Below are positions 63,301 through 63,742 of a DNA stretch of 64,000 bases, piece by piece; the first letter of the stretch is position 1, and each line of letters begins with the position of its first letter. The DNA is taken from the NCBI RefSeq assembly GCF_029407905.1, contig NC_073635.1:33781501-33845500 (forward strand). Reading direction: 5' to 3'. This DNA comes from Bubalus kerabau. Lineage: Eukaryota; Chordata; Mammalia; Artiodactyla; Bovidae. Below the pieces are notes generated by a model, which did no database searches, had not been told where the DNA came from, and saw only the letters and a program-made list of their open reading frames with translations. The translations under genes and the position numbers were made by a program.

Positions 63301-63742
63301 GTGAGTTTGATCCCTGGGTCGGGAAGATGCCCTGGAGGAGGGCTTGGCAACCCTCCAGTATTCATGCCTGGAGAATCCTATGGACAGAGGATTCTGGCGG
63401 GCTATAGCCCCTGGGGCGGCAGAGTCAGACACGACTGAAGTGACTGAGCAATAGCAGCAGCAGCAATGCTCTCAGTTACCAGAAAAGTAGACACTGCTGT
63501 TCACACACAGACAGGACATGCTGCCTTGCATCCCTCCATGCTGCTTGTAGCCAAGGAGTGTCCAGCTGTCATCCAGGAGGGGAGAAACCATTACTCCCAG
63601 TGTGCAGAGCTCATGTCTTATGTCCCTTTTCTCTTTCCGTCTCTTACAGGATTAGAAACACCTGCCACAGAACTTTGCTGGAAGAGGTTCGGGAGATGGA
63701 AAGCAATGGAGTTCAGGTACTTCGCAGAGACTCTGTACAGAG
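303..63742 (+). CDS. ATP8A-family P4-ATPase (ATP8A2-like paralog), 27 exons, partial at both ends
   Basis: Joined exons give 2739 nt in one open frame (914 codons, first and last split by introns beyond or at the window edge). Family role: with a CDC50/TMEM30-type beta subunit, ATP8A enzymes use ATP to flip phosphatidylserine and phosphatidylethanolamine to the cytosolic leaflet. Domains seen, numbered in this product: actuator DGET 15-18; M3 about 122-145; M4 with PISL 182-185; phosphorylated Asp 235 in DKTGTLTC; nucleotide-binding domain about 260-460 with KGA-D 384-387; P-domain TGD 497-499 and GDGAND 612-617; M5 lysine 677; M6-M10 686-880. From DGET to DKTGT the spacing is 218 residues, exactly that of E198 to D416 in bovine ATP8A2. 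From D235 to the M5 lysine it is 15 residues shorter. All splice sites are GT-AG and no exon carries a stop or frameshift, so it looks functional. Many substitutions separate it from ATP8A1 and ATP8A2 as I recall them; ATP8A2 is the nearer. The exact orthology name is uncertain. Confidence 0.93.
385..534 (-). repeat. CHR-2-type SINE
   Basis: Reverse-complement CHR, ending in GGACCACCAGGGAAGTCC. It begins 13 bp after exon 1. Confidence 0.7.
866..1068 (-). repeat. Bov-tA SINE
   Basis: Full-length tRNA-Glu-derived ruminant SINE in reverse orientation (TGTCCAACTG... to CCACCAGGGAAGTTG). Confidence 0.85.
1180..1456 (+). repeat. BovA2 SINE with target duplication
   Basis: Dimeric BovA2 ending CTTAGCAGCAGCAGCAGTAGC. 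The 12-bp duplication ATGAGTGGGCAG lies at 1168-1179 and 1457-1468. Confidence 0.9.
2052..2360 (+). repeat. BovB/ART2A 3' fragment
   Basis: Degenerate sense piece of the BovB reverse-transcriptase C-terminus (KEMNPEYSLEG, LQYFGHLMQRADSLEKTLML). It is followed by a short inverted copy of part of itself at 2369-2408. About 2410-2665 shows nothing recognised. Confidence 0.8.
2145..2408. repeat. 40-bp inverted duplication
   Basis: 2145-2184 and 2369-2408 are reverse complements with one mismatch in 40 bp, around a 184-bp loop. Both share the uncommon GAAATGAACCCTGAAT variant. Confidence 0.85.
2675..2945 (+). repeat. BovA2 SINE with target duplication
   Basis: Full dimer with CAGCAG tail; duplication AGTATCTCG at 2666-2674 and 2946-2954. 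Confidence 0.9.
2990..3430 (+). repeat. Probable old L1 fragment, A-rich
   Basis: A-rich DNA reading like a decayed sense-strand L1 5' or ORF1 region, ending in a 14-bp A-run. The family call is weak. Confidence 0.35.
3453..3658 (+). repeat. Bov-tA SINE
   Basis: GGGGGCTTTCCTAGTGGCTC head through GAACACAACTGAGTGACTAAC. Confidence 0.85.
4112..4303 (+). mobile_element. MER5A (hAT-Charlie MITE) remnant
   Basis: GTGATTCTCAAAGTGTGATCC, CTCTGGGGG and CAGGTGAGTCTGATGCACAC follow the MER5A pattern over nearly its full length. Confidence 0.7.
4586..4698 (+). repeat. Bov-A type SINE, partial
   Basis: Only the body, from CAACCCTCTCCAGTATTC to ATGACTGAGCGACAG. It lies about 65 bp before exon 2. Confidence 0.75.
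4764..4891 (+). CDS. Exon 2: actuator domain
   Basis: Codes residues 25-67. The LSGKIKCEEPN stretch corresponds to LSGKIECEGPN of ATP8A2; the rest is among the least conserved parts of the product. Acceptor TAG 4761-4763, donor GT 4892; 128 bp, ending with two bases of a split Ser codon. Confidence 0.92.
5233..5344 (+). CDS. Exon 3: end of actuator domain
   Basis: Codes residues 67-104, including GPDQVLLRGTQLKNTEW and IVVYTGFETKFMQ. It matches the conserved loop before M3 (ATP8A: LLRG-QLRNT-W, VYTGHDTKLMQ). His is replaced by Phe in the TGHDTK motif, which is TGFETK here. Acceptor AG 5231-5232, donor GT 5345. Confidence 0.95.
5654..5819 (+). CDS. Exon 4: M3 transmembrane segment
   Basis: Codes residues 105-159. 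It opens with NAVKSPLKRSKVEKVTNMQ, like the ATP8A linker into M3, followed by a long hydrophobic run (ILVLFLLLLVMSLVSCVGAI) and the WKDRYRAEPWYIGKS lumenal loop. Acceptor CAG 5651-5653, donor GTAAGT at 5820. It is more GC-rich than its neighbours. Confidence 0.95.
6130..6240 (+). repeat. MIR-like remnant
   Basis: CTTCCCTGAGCATTGCTTTCCTCGTTTGAAAGGGGACAGTAG resembles the MIR core. The rest of the 1.5-kb intron 5820-7371 holds only this and a Bov-tA. Confidence 0.4.
6693..6905 (-). repeat. Bov-tA SINE
   Basis: Reverse orientation, ending CCACCAGGGAAGCCC. Confidence 0.85.
7372..7499 (+). CDS. Exon 5: M4 with PISL motif and an Asn-to-His change
   Basis: Codes residues 160-202. M4 reads LLVFIILYHNLIPISLLVTL. 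PISL (182-185) and Ile183 (Ile364 in ATP8A2 numbering, the hydrophobic gate) are kept. The residue four before the Pro is His178, where ATP8A and ATP8B flippases have Asn (Asn359 in ATP8A2). Acceptor CAG ends at 7371, donor GTGAGT at 7500. Confidence 0.95.
7965..8145 (-). repeat. L1 3'-end fragments
   Basis: Two T-rich starts followed by TTGATTTATAATATTGTGTTAG and TTTACAATGTTGTGTTGGTTTC, typical of antisense artiodactyl L1 3' ends. Confidence 0.5.
8272..8412 (-). repeat. MIR remnant
   Basis: Antisense MIR pattern: TTACTACCCTTATCTGATAG, GTAACTGAGACACACTTAAG, GGCACAGCCAGGATTGAAAG. Confidence 0.65.
8626..8703 (+). CDS. Exon 6: link from M4 to the P domain
   Basis: Codes residues 203-228 with the invariant AMARTSNLNEELGQ that precedes the phosphorylation loop in ATP8A enzymes. 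The DEDMHFKGSNVY part is divergent. Acceptor GCAG 8622-8625, donor GTGAGG at 8704. Confidence 0.95.
8817..9027 (+). repeat. Bov-tA SINE
   Basis: GGGGCTTCCCCAGTGTCTTAG through GACTGAAGTGACTGAGCATGC. The following 9030-9840 shows no recognised element. Confidence 0.85.
9842..9967 (+). repeat. Bov-A type SINE, partial
   Basis: Body only: GAGAGGGAAATAGCAAGCTAC to GACATGACTGAGCATGC. Confidence 0.75.
9978..10880 (+). mobile_element. L1 ORF2 fragment, interrupted
   Basis: Sense L1 reverse-transcriptase region with many stops (TATCCCTTATAAACTCAGATGC, AAAATCATCAACAAAATATT, AGAAAAAGCATTTGACA). A Bov-tA splits it at 10521-10730. Confidence 0.75.
10521..10730 (-). repeat. Bov-tA SINE inside L1
   Basis: Reverse orientation; target duplication TGTTATGTAT at 10511-10520 and 10731-10740. 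It is therefore younger than the L1 around it. Confidence 0.9.
11437..11555 (-). repeat. Short Bov SINE with 29-bp flanking duplication
   Basis: GAAGTGAAGTGAAGTGAAG head and the tail half of a Bov SINE. It is bounded by 11408-11436 and 11556-11584, identical but for one base. It ends 63 bp before exon 7. Confidence 0.85.
11619..11707 (+). CDS. Exon 7: phosphorylation site DKTGTLTC
   Basis: Codes residues 229-258. FSDKTGTLTCNVM carries catalytic Asp235, followed by TFKKCSIAGITYG. Acceptor TAG 11616-11618, donor GTAAGT at 11708. A SINE insertion with long target duplication ends only 35 bp upstream. Confidence 0.97.
12321..12537 (-). repeat. Bov-tA SINE with target duplication
   Basis: TATAATTTGA at 12311-12320 and 12538-12547 flanks a reverse Bov-tA. 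It lies in the intron where a 45-bp cassette exon would be expected by comparison with ATP8A1. Confidence 0.85.
12689..12764 (+). CDS. Exon 8: start of nucleotide-binding domain, short version
   Basis: Codes residues 258-283 (QSPCFISDAYEFNDPALLQN and on). ATP8A1 and ATP8A2 have about 15 more residues between TYG and the FNDP/FSDS block, an alternatively spliced cassette in ATP8A1. Here exon 7 joins directly. Acceptor CAG 12686-12688, donor GTGAGT at 12765. Confidence 0.92.
12929..13200 (+). repeat. BovA2 SINE with target duplication
   Basis: ATGCCTTGACTT at 12917-12928 and 13201-13212. Confidence 0.9.
13382..14345 (-). mobile_element. 5'-inverted, internally deleted ruminant L1
   Basis: Left part (to about 14057) is the antisense L1 3' end: T-run, 3' UTR and the last roughly 110 residues of ORF2 read on the minus strand (PAIPLLGIHTEETR, EYYSAIKKNTFE). 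Right part (about 14060-14345) is the start of ORF2 on the plus strand (SYLSVITLNVNGLNAP, CCLQETHLK). One duplication, TTGATCTTCTT at 13371-13381 and 14346-14356, bounds both, so it is one insertion. Confidence 0.9.
14376..14499 (+). repeat. CHR-type SINE with target duplication
   Basis: GGGACTTCCCCAGTAGACTAG head. AAAAGTGATCTTT at 14363-14375 and 14500-14512. Confidence 0.85.
14535..14690 (+). repeat. L2-like remnant
   Basis: CTTCTGAGGACTGGTACCAC, AAGATAGAATCCTGACTTAC resembles the conserved L2 3' region. Weak call. Confidence 0.35.
14837..15712 (-). mobile_element. BovB/ART2A, 5' truncated
   Basis: Starts with the CAGTTCAGTT 3' terminus and runs through the reverse-transcriptase C-terminal region on the minus strand (ASGPITSWQIDGKTMETV, LPAKVRLVKAMVFPIVMYGC, LKEIGPEYSPEGLMLK). 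A 221-codon minus frame (14845-15510) is open but is only a fragment. Confidence 0.9.
16042..16147 (+). CDS. Exon 9: nucleotide-binding domain
   Basis: Codes residues 284-319. EFLTLLCVCHTVVPE and YQASSPDEAAL (continued in exon 10) are hallmark N-domain strings of P4-ATPases. Acceptor CAG 16039-16041, donor GTAGGT at 16148; the Asp codon of SPDE is split. Confidence 0.96.
16148..16735. other. Intron 9-10, no element recognised
   Basis: Single-copy-looking DNA with no retroposon I can name. Confidence 0.5.
16736..16818 (+). CDS. Exon 10: nucleotide-binding domain, ATP site
   Basis: Codes residues 319-346: DEAALVKGAKKLGFVFTTR, which contributes to the ATP pocket, then MPNSVTIEA. It matches ATP8A2 more closely than ATP8A1 (KGAKKLGF versus RAAKQLNF). 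Acceptor CAG 16733-16735, donor GTGAGT at 16819. Confidence 0.96.
17158..17207 (+). CDS. Exon 11: nucleotide-binding domain, LNVLEFS
   Basis: A 50-bp exon for residues 347-363 (MGEELTFEILNVLEFS). Acceptor TAG 17155-17157, donor GTAAGC at 17208. The split Ser continues into exon 12. Confidence 0.95.
17413..17685 (-). repeat. BovA2 SINE with target duplication
   Basis: GCTGCTGCTGCTAAGTCGC start; duplication TCTC(C/T)GAGGCTT at 17401-17412 and 17686-17697. Confidence 0.9.
17975..18062 (-). repeat. MIR remnant
   Basis: GACCTTCCCAATGTCTCTAAG, TGTGGCAGAATCAGGTTTGA follow antisense MIR. Confidence 0.55.
18106..18205 (-). repeat. Decayed BovB 3' end
   Basis: Diverged GTTTAGTCGTTAAGCTGTATC through CTATCTCCTGGAGTTTGCTT, the antisense start of a BovB 3' end. 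The remaining 18210-18800 shows nothing recognised. Confidence 0.55.
18805..18868 (-). repeat. BovA2 SINE, 64-bp fragment
   Basis: GCTGCTGCTGCTAAGTTGCG to GACCCCATAGACAGCAGCC, followed by AT-rich DNA (18880-18990). Confidence 0.8.
19232..19301 (+). CDS. Exon 12: nucleotide-binding domain, KRMS and KGA
   Basis: Codes residues 363-386. RKRMSIIVR and LYCKGA are the ATP-binding strand and the KGA motif, completed by Asp387 in exon 13. Acceptor TAG ends at 19231, donor GTAAGT at 19302. Confidence 0.96.
19490..19870 (-). repeat. Probable old L1 3' region
   Basis: AGGAGTAAAATTATTGGATCAC and following bases resemble antisense mammalian L1 3' sequence. Confidence 0.45.
20140..20368 (-). repeat. CHR-type SINE, long form
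   Basis: TTTATTTATTTTTGGCTGTG start and ATGGAACCCGTGTCCCCTGC body, ending AGACCAGGGAAGTC; a small rearrangement lies near 20335. Confidence 0.7.
20420..21175 (-). repeat. Old L1 fragment
   Basis: T-rich DNA with GTTCCTTTACCATATCTTAC, TTTTTGCTGAGTATAGACTTC as in antisense L1MA-type 3' ends; contains (TA)n near 20921-20932. Confidence 0.55.
21423..21507 (+). CDS. Exon 13: nucleotide-binding domain
   Basis: Codes residues 387-415 (DSVIYERLSENSLFVEETL and on), continuing KGAD. Acceptor TAG ends at 21422 after a T-run, donor GTAAGT at 21508. Confidence 0.95.
21835..21986 (+). repeat. BovB 3' terminal fragment
   Basis: GATGGCATCACTGACTTGATG to GACTGAACTGAACTGG, the last about 150 bp of BovB, followed by a T-rich run. 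Confidence 0.85.
22457..22659 (-). repeat. Bov-tA SINE with target duplication
   Basis: TTCTGCAGAGA at 22446-22456 and 22660-22670; (TG)n at the left end. The element has a deletion near 22545. Confidence 0.88.
22762..23254 (-). mobile_element. BovB, left half of a split copy
   Basis: Antisense 3' end of BovB. It continues at 23913 after a later sense BovB insertion. Confidence 0.9.
23266..23901 (+). mobile_element. BovB, sense, nested in antisense BovB
   Basis: 5'-truncated sense copy ending in TACTGAACTGAACTG. AGGATGGTCAT at 23255-23265 and 23902-23912 is its target duplication inside the older copy. An open frame at 23278-23892 encodes the C-terminal 204 residues of the BovB protein only. 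Confidence 0.92.
23913..24615 (-). mobile_element. BovB, right half of the split copy
   Basis: Continues the antisense copy from 23254 into the reverse-transcriptase region (AAGCTTTAACATAGTTGATG, TTTTCTGTGATCCAGAGG). Confidence 0.9.
24670..24800 (+). repeat. L2/MIR-class remnant
   Basis: TTTGACAAATCGTTATTGAGC... GCAGAAGTGAACAAAACATAG, an ancient LINE-type 3' tail. 24800-25150 shows nothing else. Confidence 0.5.
25152..25291 (+). CDS. Exon 14: nucleotide-binding domain, LRTLCVAY
   Basis: Codes residues 415-461. EGLRTLCVAY is conserved across P4-ATPases; the following helix (EYKQWLVMYKKAITVVKDR) is more variable. Acceptor GCAG ends at 25151, donor GTAATG at 25292. Confidence 0.96.
25688..25892 (-). 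repeat. Bov-tA SINE
   Basis: Reverse orientation, ending GAGCCACCTGAGAAGCCCC; followed by three CCTAA units. Confidence 0.85.
26346..26546 (-). repeat. Bov-tA SINE
   Basis: Reverse orientation from GTTTAGTTGCTAAGTCGTG to TACCACTGAGCCATGAAGG. Confidence 0.82.
26707..26741 (-). pseudogene. U2 snRNA 5' fragment
   Basis: The reverse complement begins ATCGTTTCTTGGCCTTTTGG and continues CTAAGATCAAGTGTA. That is the first about 35 nt of U2 snRNA with two changes near the start. The branch-site-pairing part and everything after it are missing, so it cannot be a working U2. Confidence 0.85.
26795..26933 (+). CDS. Exon 15: N-to-P domain hinge and TGDK motif
   Basis: Codes residues 462-508: LLLGATAIEDRLQ, VPETI and IWVLTGDKQETAINI. 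TGD (497-499) is the nucleotide and magnesium-binding motif. Acceptor TAG 26792-26794, donor GTAAGA at 26934. An antisense U2 snRNA fragment lies 53 bp before the exon. Confidence 0.97.
27241..27310. mobile_element. Truncated mariner-type terminus
   Basis: TTGGGTTGGCCAAAAAGTTCG start followed by GTTTTTCCATAAAATCTTATAG and AAAAACCC, the left end and hairpin-like centre of a ruminant mariner MITE. The right inverted repeat is lost. Confidence 0.7.
27493..27905 (+). repeat. CHR-type SINE split by BovA2
   Basis: Head at 27493-27575 (GGTGGTCCAGTGGCCGGGAC) and tail at about 27845-27905 (CAACTAAGACCCATTGCATC, then AAATAAATAAAT), interrupted by BovA2. Confidence 0.75.
27577..27843 (+). repeat. BovA2 SINE inside CHR
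   Basis: Body through AAGCAACTTAGCAGCAGCAGC; younger than the CHR that surrounds it. Confidence 0.88.
28095..28240 (+). repeat. L2/MIR-class remnant
   Basis: TTCATTCATTTAACAAATATTG... GCTATGTGCCAGAAAATTCT ... CTGTCCTCAAGGAACTTACA, a well-preserved ancient LINE tail. Confidence 0.6.
28566..28690 (+). mobile_element. Ruminant L1 3' end
   Basis: GGGTTCAGGATGGGGAACAC, ACCTGTGGCGGATTCATTTC, then AAAATAAACTAAAATTAAA and an A-run: only the last 120 bp of an L1. Confidence 0.85.
28934..29600 (-). mobile_element. ART2A/BovB with internal duplication
   Basis: Antisense ART2A from 28935. At about 29366 the sequence jumps back to TTGAGTCAGTGATGC (also at 29044) and repeats that section. AGAA(C/T)CACAGAT at 28921-28932 and 29601-29612 brackets the whole, suggesting one insertion. 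Confidence 0.8.
29850..29990 (+). repeat. MIR remnant
   Basis: CATCAGTTTCCTGCCTGCAAATTGGGGATGATAATAG matches the MIR 3' half. 29990-30940 has no recognised element. Confidence 0.65.
30953..31218 (-). repeat. BovA2 SINE with target duplication
   Basis: AGATTGGACTTT at 30941-30952 and 31219-31230; (GCAT)n microvariation at the dimer joint near 31087. Confidence 0.9.
31500..31720 (+). repeat. MIR remnant
   Basis: GGTTGAAAAGTCAGGCTTCAG, TTTGAACCTGAATCTTCTG, CCTCAGTTTTCTCATTATTAA: near full-length MIR. Confidence 0.7.
31721..33131. other. End of intron 15-16, no element recognised
   Basis: About 1.4 kb of AT-rich single-copy-looking DNA before exon 16. Two overlapping short frames near 32640-32900 have no recognisable product. 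Confidence 0.45.
33132..33196 (+). CDS. Exon 16: P domain
   Basis: Codes residues 508-529 (AYSCKLLSGQMPRIQLN and on). The split codon makes Ala508, where ATP8A, ATP8B and ATP11 enzymes normally have Gly (INIGxSC). It follows the longest intron in the window (about 6.2 kb). Acceptor TAG ends at 33131, donor GTAAGT at 33197. Confidence 0.93.
34347..34616 (-). repeat. BovA2 SINE (first of a tandem pair)
   Basis: Starts GCTGCTGCTAAGTCGCTTC after TTCAGTTT. The same TTCAGTTT follows at 34619-34626, before the second copy. Confidence 0.88.
34627..34893 (-). repeat. BovA2 SINE (second of a tandem pair)
   Basis: Same orientation, with a longer GCTGCTGCTGCTGCTAAG start; diverged enough from its neighbour to be a separate insertion at the same spot. 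Confidence 0.88.
35058..35273 (-). repeat. Bov-tA SINE
   Basis: GTGAAGTGAAGTCACTCAGTC to GAGCCACCAGGGAAGCTC. Confidence 0.85.
35640..36420 (-). repeat. Old L1 3' UTR
   Basis: AATAGCTTTATTGAGATGTAATTCACATGGCATAAAATT, then ATAAGTGGAATTGCTGGATC, typical of antisense L1M-type elements. Confidence 0.6.
36495..36690 (-). mobile_element. Ruminant L1 3' end
   Basis: ATTACTTTACAATGTTGTTG, GGGTTTACATATGTTCTGC, CCATCCCTCTGGGTCATCCC. It ends 53 bp before exon 17. Confidence 0.8.
36744..36916 (+). CDS. Exon 17: P domain
   Basis: Codes residues 530-587, including LGKEND-ALIIDGKTLKYAL and LALSCRTVLCCR. Acceptor CAG 36741-36743, donor GTAAGA at 36917. The split Arg continues in exon 18. Confidence 0.96.
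37192..37393 (-). repeat. Bov-tA SINE
   Basis: Reverse Bov-tA ending AAGCCACAGGGAAGTCC; CAGG(C/T)ACAACAAAGG flanks it on both sides (37180 and 37394), a likely target duplication. Confidence 0.87.
37752..37972 (+). repeat. Bov-tA SINE
   Basis: GGGCTTTCTTAGGTGATGC head to GACACAACTGAAGTGACTTAG. 37980-38688 has no further element. Confidence 0.85.
38689..38872 (+). CDS. Exon 18: P domain, GDGANDV
   Basis: Codes residues 587-648: [59 protein letters not shown] (612-617) binds magnesium. This is the most conserved and most GC-rich exon. Acceptor CAG 38686-38688, donor GTCAGT at 38873. Confidence 0.98.
39025..39316 (-). repeat. LTR-like segment
   Basis: GGCTTTATTGGGAAAG (antisense AATAAAGCC) followed by AGAACCATCTTGCCTGAGTC and TTCAGGCTTATTTTATACTA looks like a decayed LTR end. 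I cannot name the family, and no retroviral coding sequence is present. Confidence 0.35.
39329..40075 (+). mobile_element. BovB, sense, 5' truncated
   Basis: AAACTTATGGGC at 39317-39328 and 40076-40087 bounds the copy, which ends GACTGAACTAACTAAACT. An open frame at 39350-40063 (237 codons) is the C-terminal part of the BovB protein, without the reverse-transcriptase core. Confidence 0.93.
40176..40403 (-). repeat. Bov-tA SINE with target duplication
   Basis: TTGCAGCAGTAA at 40164-40175 and 40404-40415. Confidence 0.9.
40612..41135 (-). repeat. Old L1 3' UTR
   Basis: TTATTTAGAGCAGTTTTATG... AAATGGAACAGAAAGTACAG... CATAGTTTACACTAGGATT: antisense L1M-type. Confidence 0.6.
41142..41352 (-). 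repeat. Bov-tA SINE
   Basis: TGTGTGTGCTCAGTTGTGTC to ACTGAGTCTCCTTGGAAACCC. Confidence 0.85.
41368..42090 (-). mobile_element. BovB/ART2A fragment
   Basis: TTGTTCAGTTGCTAAGTCG through TCATCAAGAGGTGCTTTAG, antisense and diverged. Confidence 0.85.
42091..43684. other. End of intron 18-19, mostly unique
   Basis: Apart from an L2/MIR-class tail at about 43005-43140 (TTTATTGAGTGCCTTTCACAC), no element is recognised. Confidence 0.45.
43685..43795 (+). CDS. Exon 19: M5 with conserved lysine
   Basis: Codes residues 649-685. FSYLEKLLLVHGAWNY, then YCFYKNVVLYIIE. Lys677 corresponds to Lys873 of ATP8A2, needed for phospholipid handling. Acceptor TTAG 43681-43684, donor GTAAGG at 43796; exactly 37 codons. 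Confidence 0.97.
44575..45180 (-). repeat. Old L1 3' region
   Basis: AAGTATCATTGATTCACAATATTACAG, then TTTATGGCTGAGTAATATCTC: antisense L1. Confidence 0.6.
45240..46030 (-). repeat. Old L1 3' UTR
   Basis: TTTTGAAATAATTATAGATCC... CACAAGAAGTTATAAAAAAT, then GTACTCCATGGCACAGGTGG: a second antisense L1M piece. It ends about 55 bp before exon 20. Confidence 0.6.
46085..46159 (+). CDS. Exon 20: M6 region
   Basis: Codes residues 686-710: LWFAIVNGFSGQIIFERW and CISLYNV, standard for ATP8A. Acceptor TCAG 46081-46084, donor GTGAGT at 46160; 25 codons. Confidence 0.97.
46372..46582 (+). repeat. Bov-tA SINE
   Basis: CCAGGTGGCCCTAGTGGTAAG to CACAACTAGAGACTTAGC. Confidence 0.85.
46590..48165. other. 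Intron 20-21 interior, no element recognised
   Basis: About 1.6 kb of AT-rich single-copy-looking DNA; no coding or repeat signal I can support. Confidence 0.4.
48168..48233 (-). repeat. Bov-tA SINE head fragment
   Basis: GCAGGTCTCTTGCATTGCAGG to GAACCACCAGGGAAGCCAC only. Confidence 0.75.
48387..48658 (+). repeat. BovA2 SINE with target duplication
   Basis: AGTCCCATAATA at 48375-48386 and 48659-48670. Confidence 0.9.
48673..48892 (+). repeat. Bov-tA SINE
   Basis: GGGCTTCCCAGGTTGCTCTAG head to GAAGGGACTAAACAACAACC, directly after the BovA2 duplication. Confidence 0.87.
49037..49159 (+). CDS. Exon 21: end of M6 and cytosolic loop
   Basis: Codes residues 711-751. IFTSLPPFTLGIFER is the conserved start. 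CCSQESLLRYPQLYRISQTG matches the ATP8A M6-M7 loop, with Cys-Cys in place of Ser-Cys. Acceptor GCAG 49033-49036, donor GTAAGC at 49160. Confidence 0.96.
49640..49922. mobile_element. Tigger1-type internally deleted transposon
   Basis: Ends CAGGCATACCTTATTTTATT and CTGAGGTATGCCT are inverted. Between them are only the two terminal regions (AAATTGAAGTTTAGTGGCAAAC; TATTAAGTGTGCATTG on the reverse strand). The transposase region is absent, as in Tigger MITEs. Confidence 0.85.
50357..50435 (+). CDS. Exon 22: M7
   Basis: Codes residues 752-778: hydrophobic VLWIQCINAIVHSFILFWLP, then AKMLEH-D. Acceptor TAG 50354-50356, donor GTAGTA at 50436. Confidence 0.94.
51250..52810 (+). mobile_element. Decayed L1 5' part (UTR, ORF1, bit of ORF2)
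   Basis: Sense L1 with ORF1-like coiled coil (VLERLNSRFELEEKRISNLE at 52060-52125) and, after a Bov-tA, ACACCAACAGAAGCATGATG and GAAGCAGGAAAAAAAATATG. Frames are broken. Confidence 0.65.
52142..52368 (+). repeat. Bov-tA SINE inside L1 ORF1 remnant
   Basis: GGGCCAGGCAGTGCTAGTGG head to CTGAAGTGACTTAGCACAGC; splits the L1. Confidence 0.85.
52812..53072 (-). repeat. Bov-tA SINE
   Basis: Reverse orientation. It has a repeated CTCCTGCGTCTCCTGCACTG section and an added tail AGGCTACAGTCCAAAGGCTC in the opposite sense, so it is slightly rearranged. Confidence 0.8.
53525..53668 (-). repeat. CHR-type SINE
   Basis: TATTTATTTATTTGGCTCCAC to GGACCACCAGGGAAGTCC. Confidence 0.8.
53986..54047 (+). CDS. 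Exon 23: M7-M8 loop
   Basis: Codes residues 778-798 (DMVLQSGYTTDYLFLGNFIY and T). It matches ATP8A2 SGHATDYLFVGNIVYT. Acceptor CAG 53983-53985, donor GTAAGG at 54048. Confidence 0.95.
54970..55026 (+). CDS. Exon 24: M8
   Basis: Nineteen codons, residues 799-817 (YVIVTVCLKAGLETMSWNK). VCLKAGLET is invariant in ATP8A. Acceptor CACAG ends at 54969, donor GTGAGT at 55027. Confidence 0.95.
55030..56885. other. Intron 24-25 interior, low repeat content
   Basis: No ruminant SINE for 1.8 kb. A 133-codon plus frame (56189-56590) overlaps a minus frame (56356-56634). Neither resembles a family I know, so no gene is called. Confidence 0.4.
56888..57072 (+). repeat. Bov-tA SINE with internal deletion
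   Basis: GGCTTCCCAGGTGGCTCAGTG head. The GGTTCAATCCCTGGG section is missing after CAGGAGACACAGG, so the tRNA B box is lost. Confidence 0.85.
57866..57973 (+). CDS. Exon 25: M9
   Basis: Codes residues 818-853. HFAIWGSIMIWLGFFAVY is M9, then SSLWPTVPVAPEMTGQ. Acceptor GCAG 57862-57865, donor GTGAGT at 57974; 36 codons. Confidence 0.95.
57974..58452. other. Intron 25-26, no element recognised
   Basis: Possible old L1 resemblance around 58000-58200 (GATGAGAAATCTGCTAGTGATC), not strong enough to call. Confidence 0.35.
58453..58541 (+). CDS. Exon 26: M10
   Basis: Codes residues 854-883. FWLGFFIVPIVCLIQNVAWK matches ATP8A2 [20 protein letters not shown]. Acceptor GCAG ends at 58452, donor GTAAGT at 58542. 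Confidence 0.95.
59028..59215 (-). repeat. Bov-tA SINE
   Basis: TTCAGTCGTGTCTGACTCTG to TTATTGTCTGAGCCAATATT. The terminal GGAAGCCC is lost. Confidence 0.82.
60321..60545 (+). repeat. Bov-tA SINE inside BovB
   Basis: AGATGTTTTTCTGG at 60307-60320 and 60546-60559 is its target duplication; (ACTC)n-like tail. Confidence 0.92.
60613..61148 (-). mobile_element. ART2A/BovB 3' end inside BovB
   Basis: Starts CAGTTCAGTTCAGTCACTC. It separates GGTTCATCT (before 60620) from AACATCTGGGAATTC (61145 on) of the host, apparently with a loss of roughly 20 host bases and no clear duplication. Confidence 0.8.
62543..62685 (+). repeat. Bov-A type SINE monomer
   Basis: GGAGAAGGAAATGGCAACCC to CTTCACTTTCACTTTAAATG; TTTTAAATGTAAA-like ends flank it. 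Confidence 0.8.
62712..63150 (-). repeat. CHR-type SINE split by BovA2
   Basis: TTTTTTTAATATTTATTTG at the left and GGCTGCATTGGGTCTTAATT... GTTGTGGCACGTGGATTC at the right, around a BovA2. Confidence 0.75.
62739..63020 (-). repeat. BovA2 SINE inside CHR
   Basis: GCTGCTGCCGCTACTACTGC start to GGAGTGGAGTGCCATTGG; GGCTGC borders both sides. Confidence 0.87.
63241..63464 (+). repeat. Bov-tA SINE with target duplication
   Basis: AATGCTCTCAG at 63230-63240 and 63465-63475; AGCAGCAGCAGC tail. It ends about 185 bp before exon 27. Confidence 0.9.
63650..63742 (+). CDS. Exon 27: start of C-terminal tail
   Basis: Codes residues 883-914. IRNTCHRTLLEEVREMES aligns with ATP8A2 AKHTCKKTLLEEVQELE; VLRRDSVQR follows. 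Acceptor ACAG 63646-63649, donor GTGAGG at 63743. The last codon is split, so at least one more exon follows outside the window. Confidence 0.93.

Noticed and set aside
303..63742. Gene being a unitary pseudogene
   Set aside because: 27 exons with no stop, frameshift or lost splice site, and all catalytic residues kept; chance retention over 2.7 kb is unlikely.
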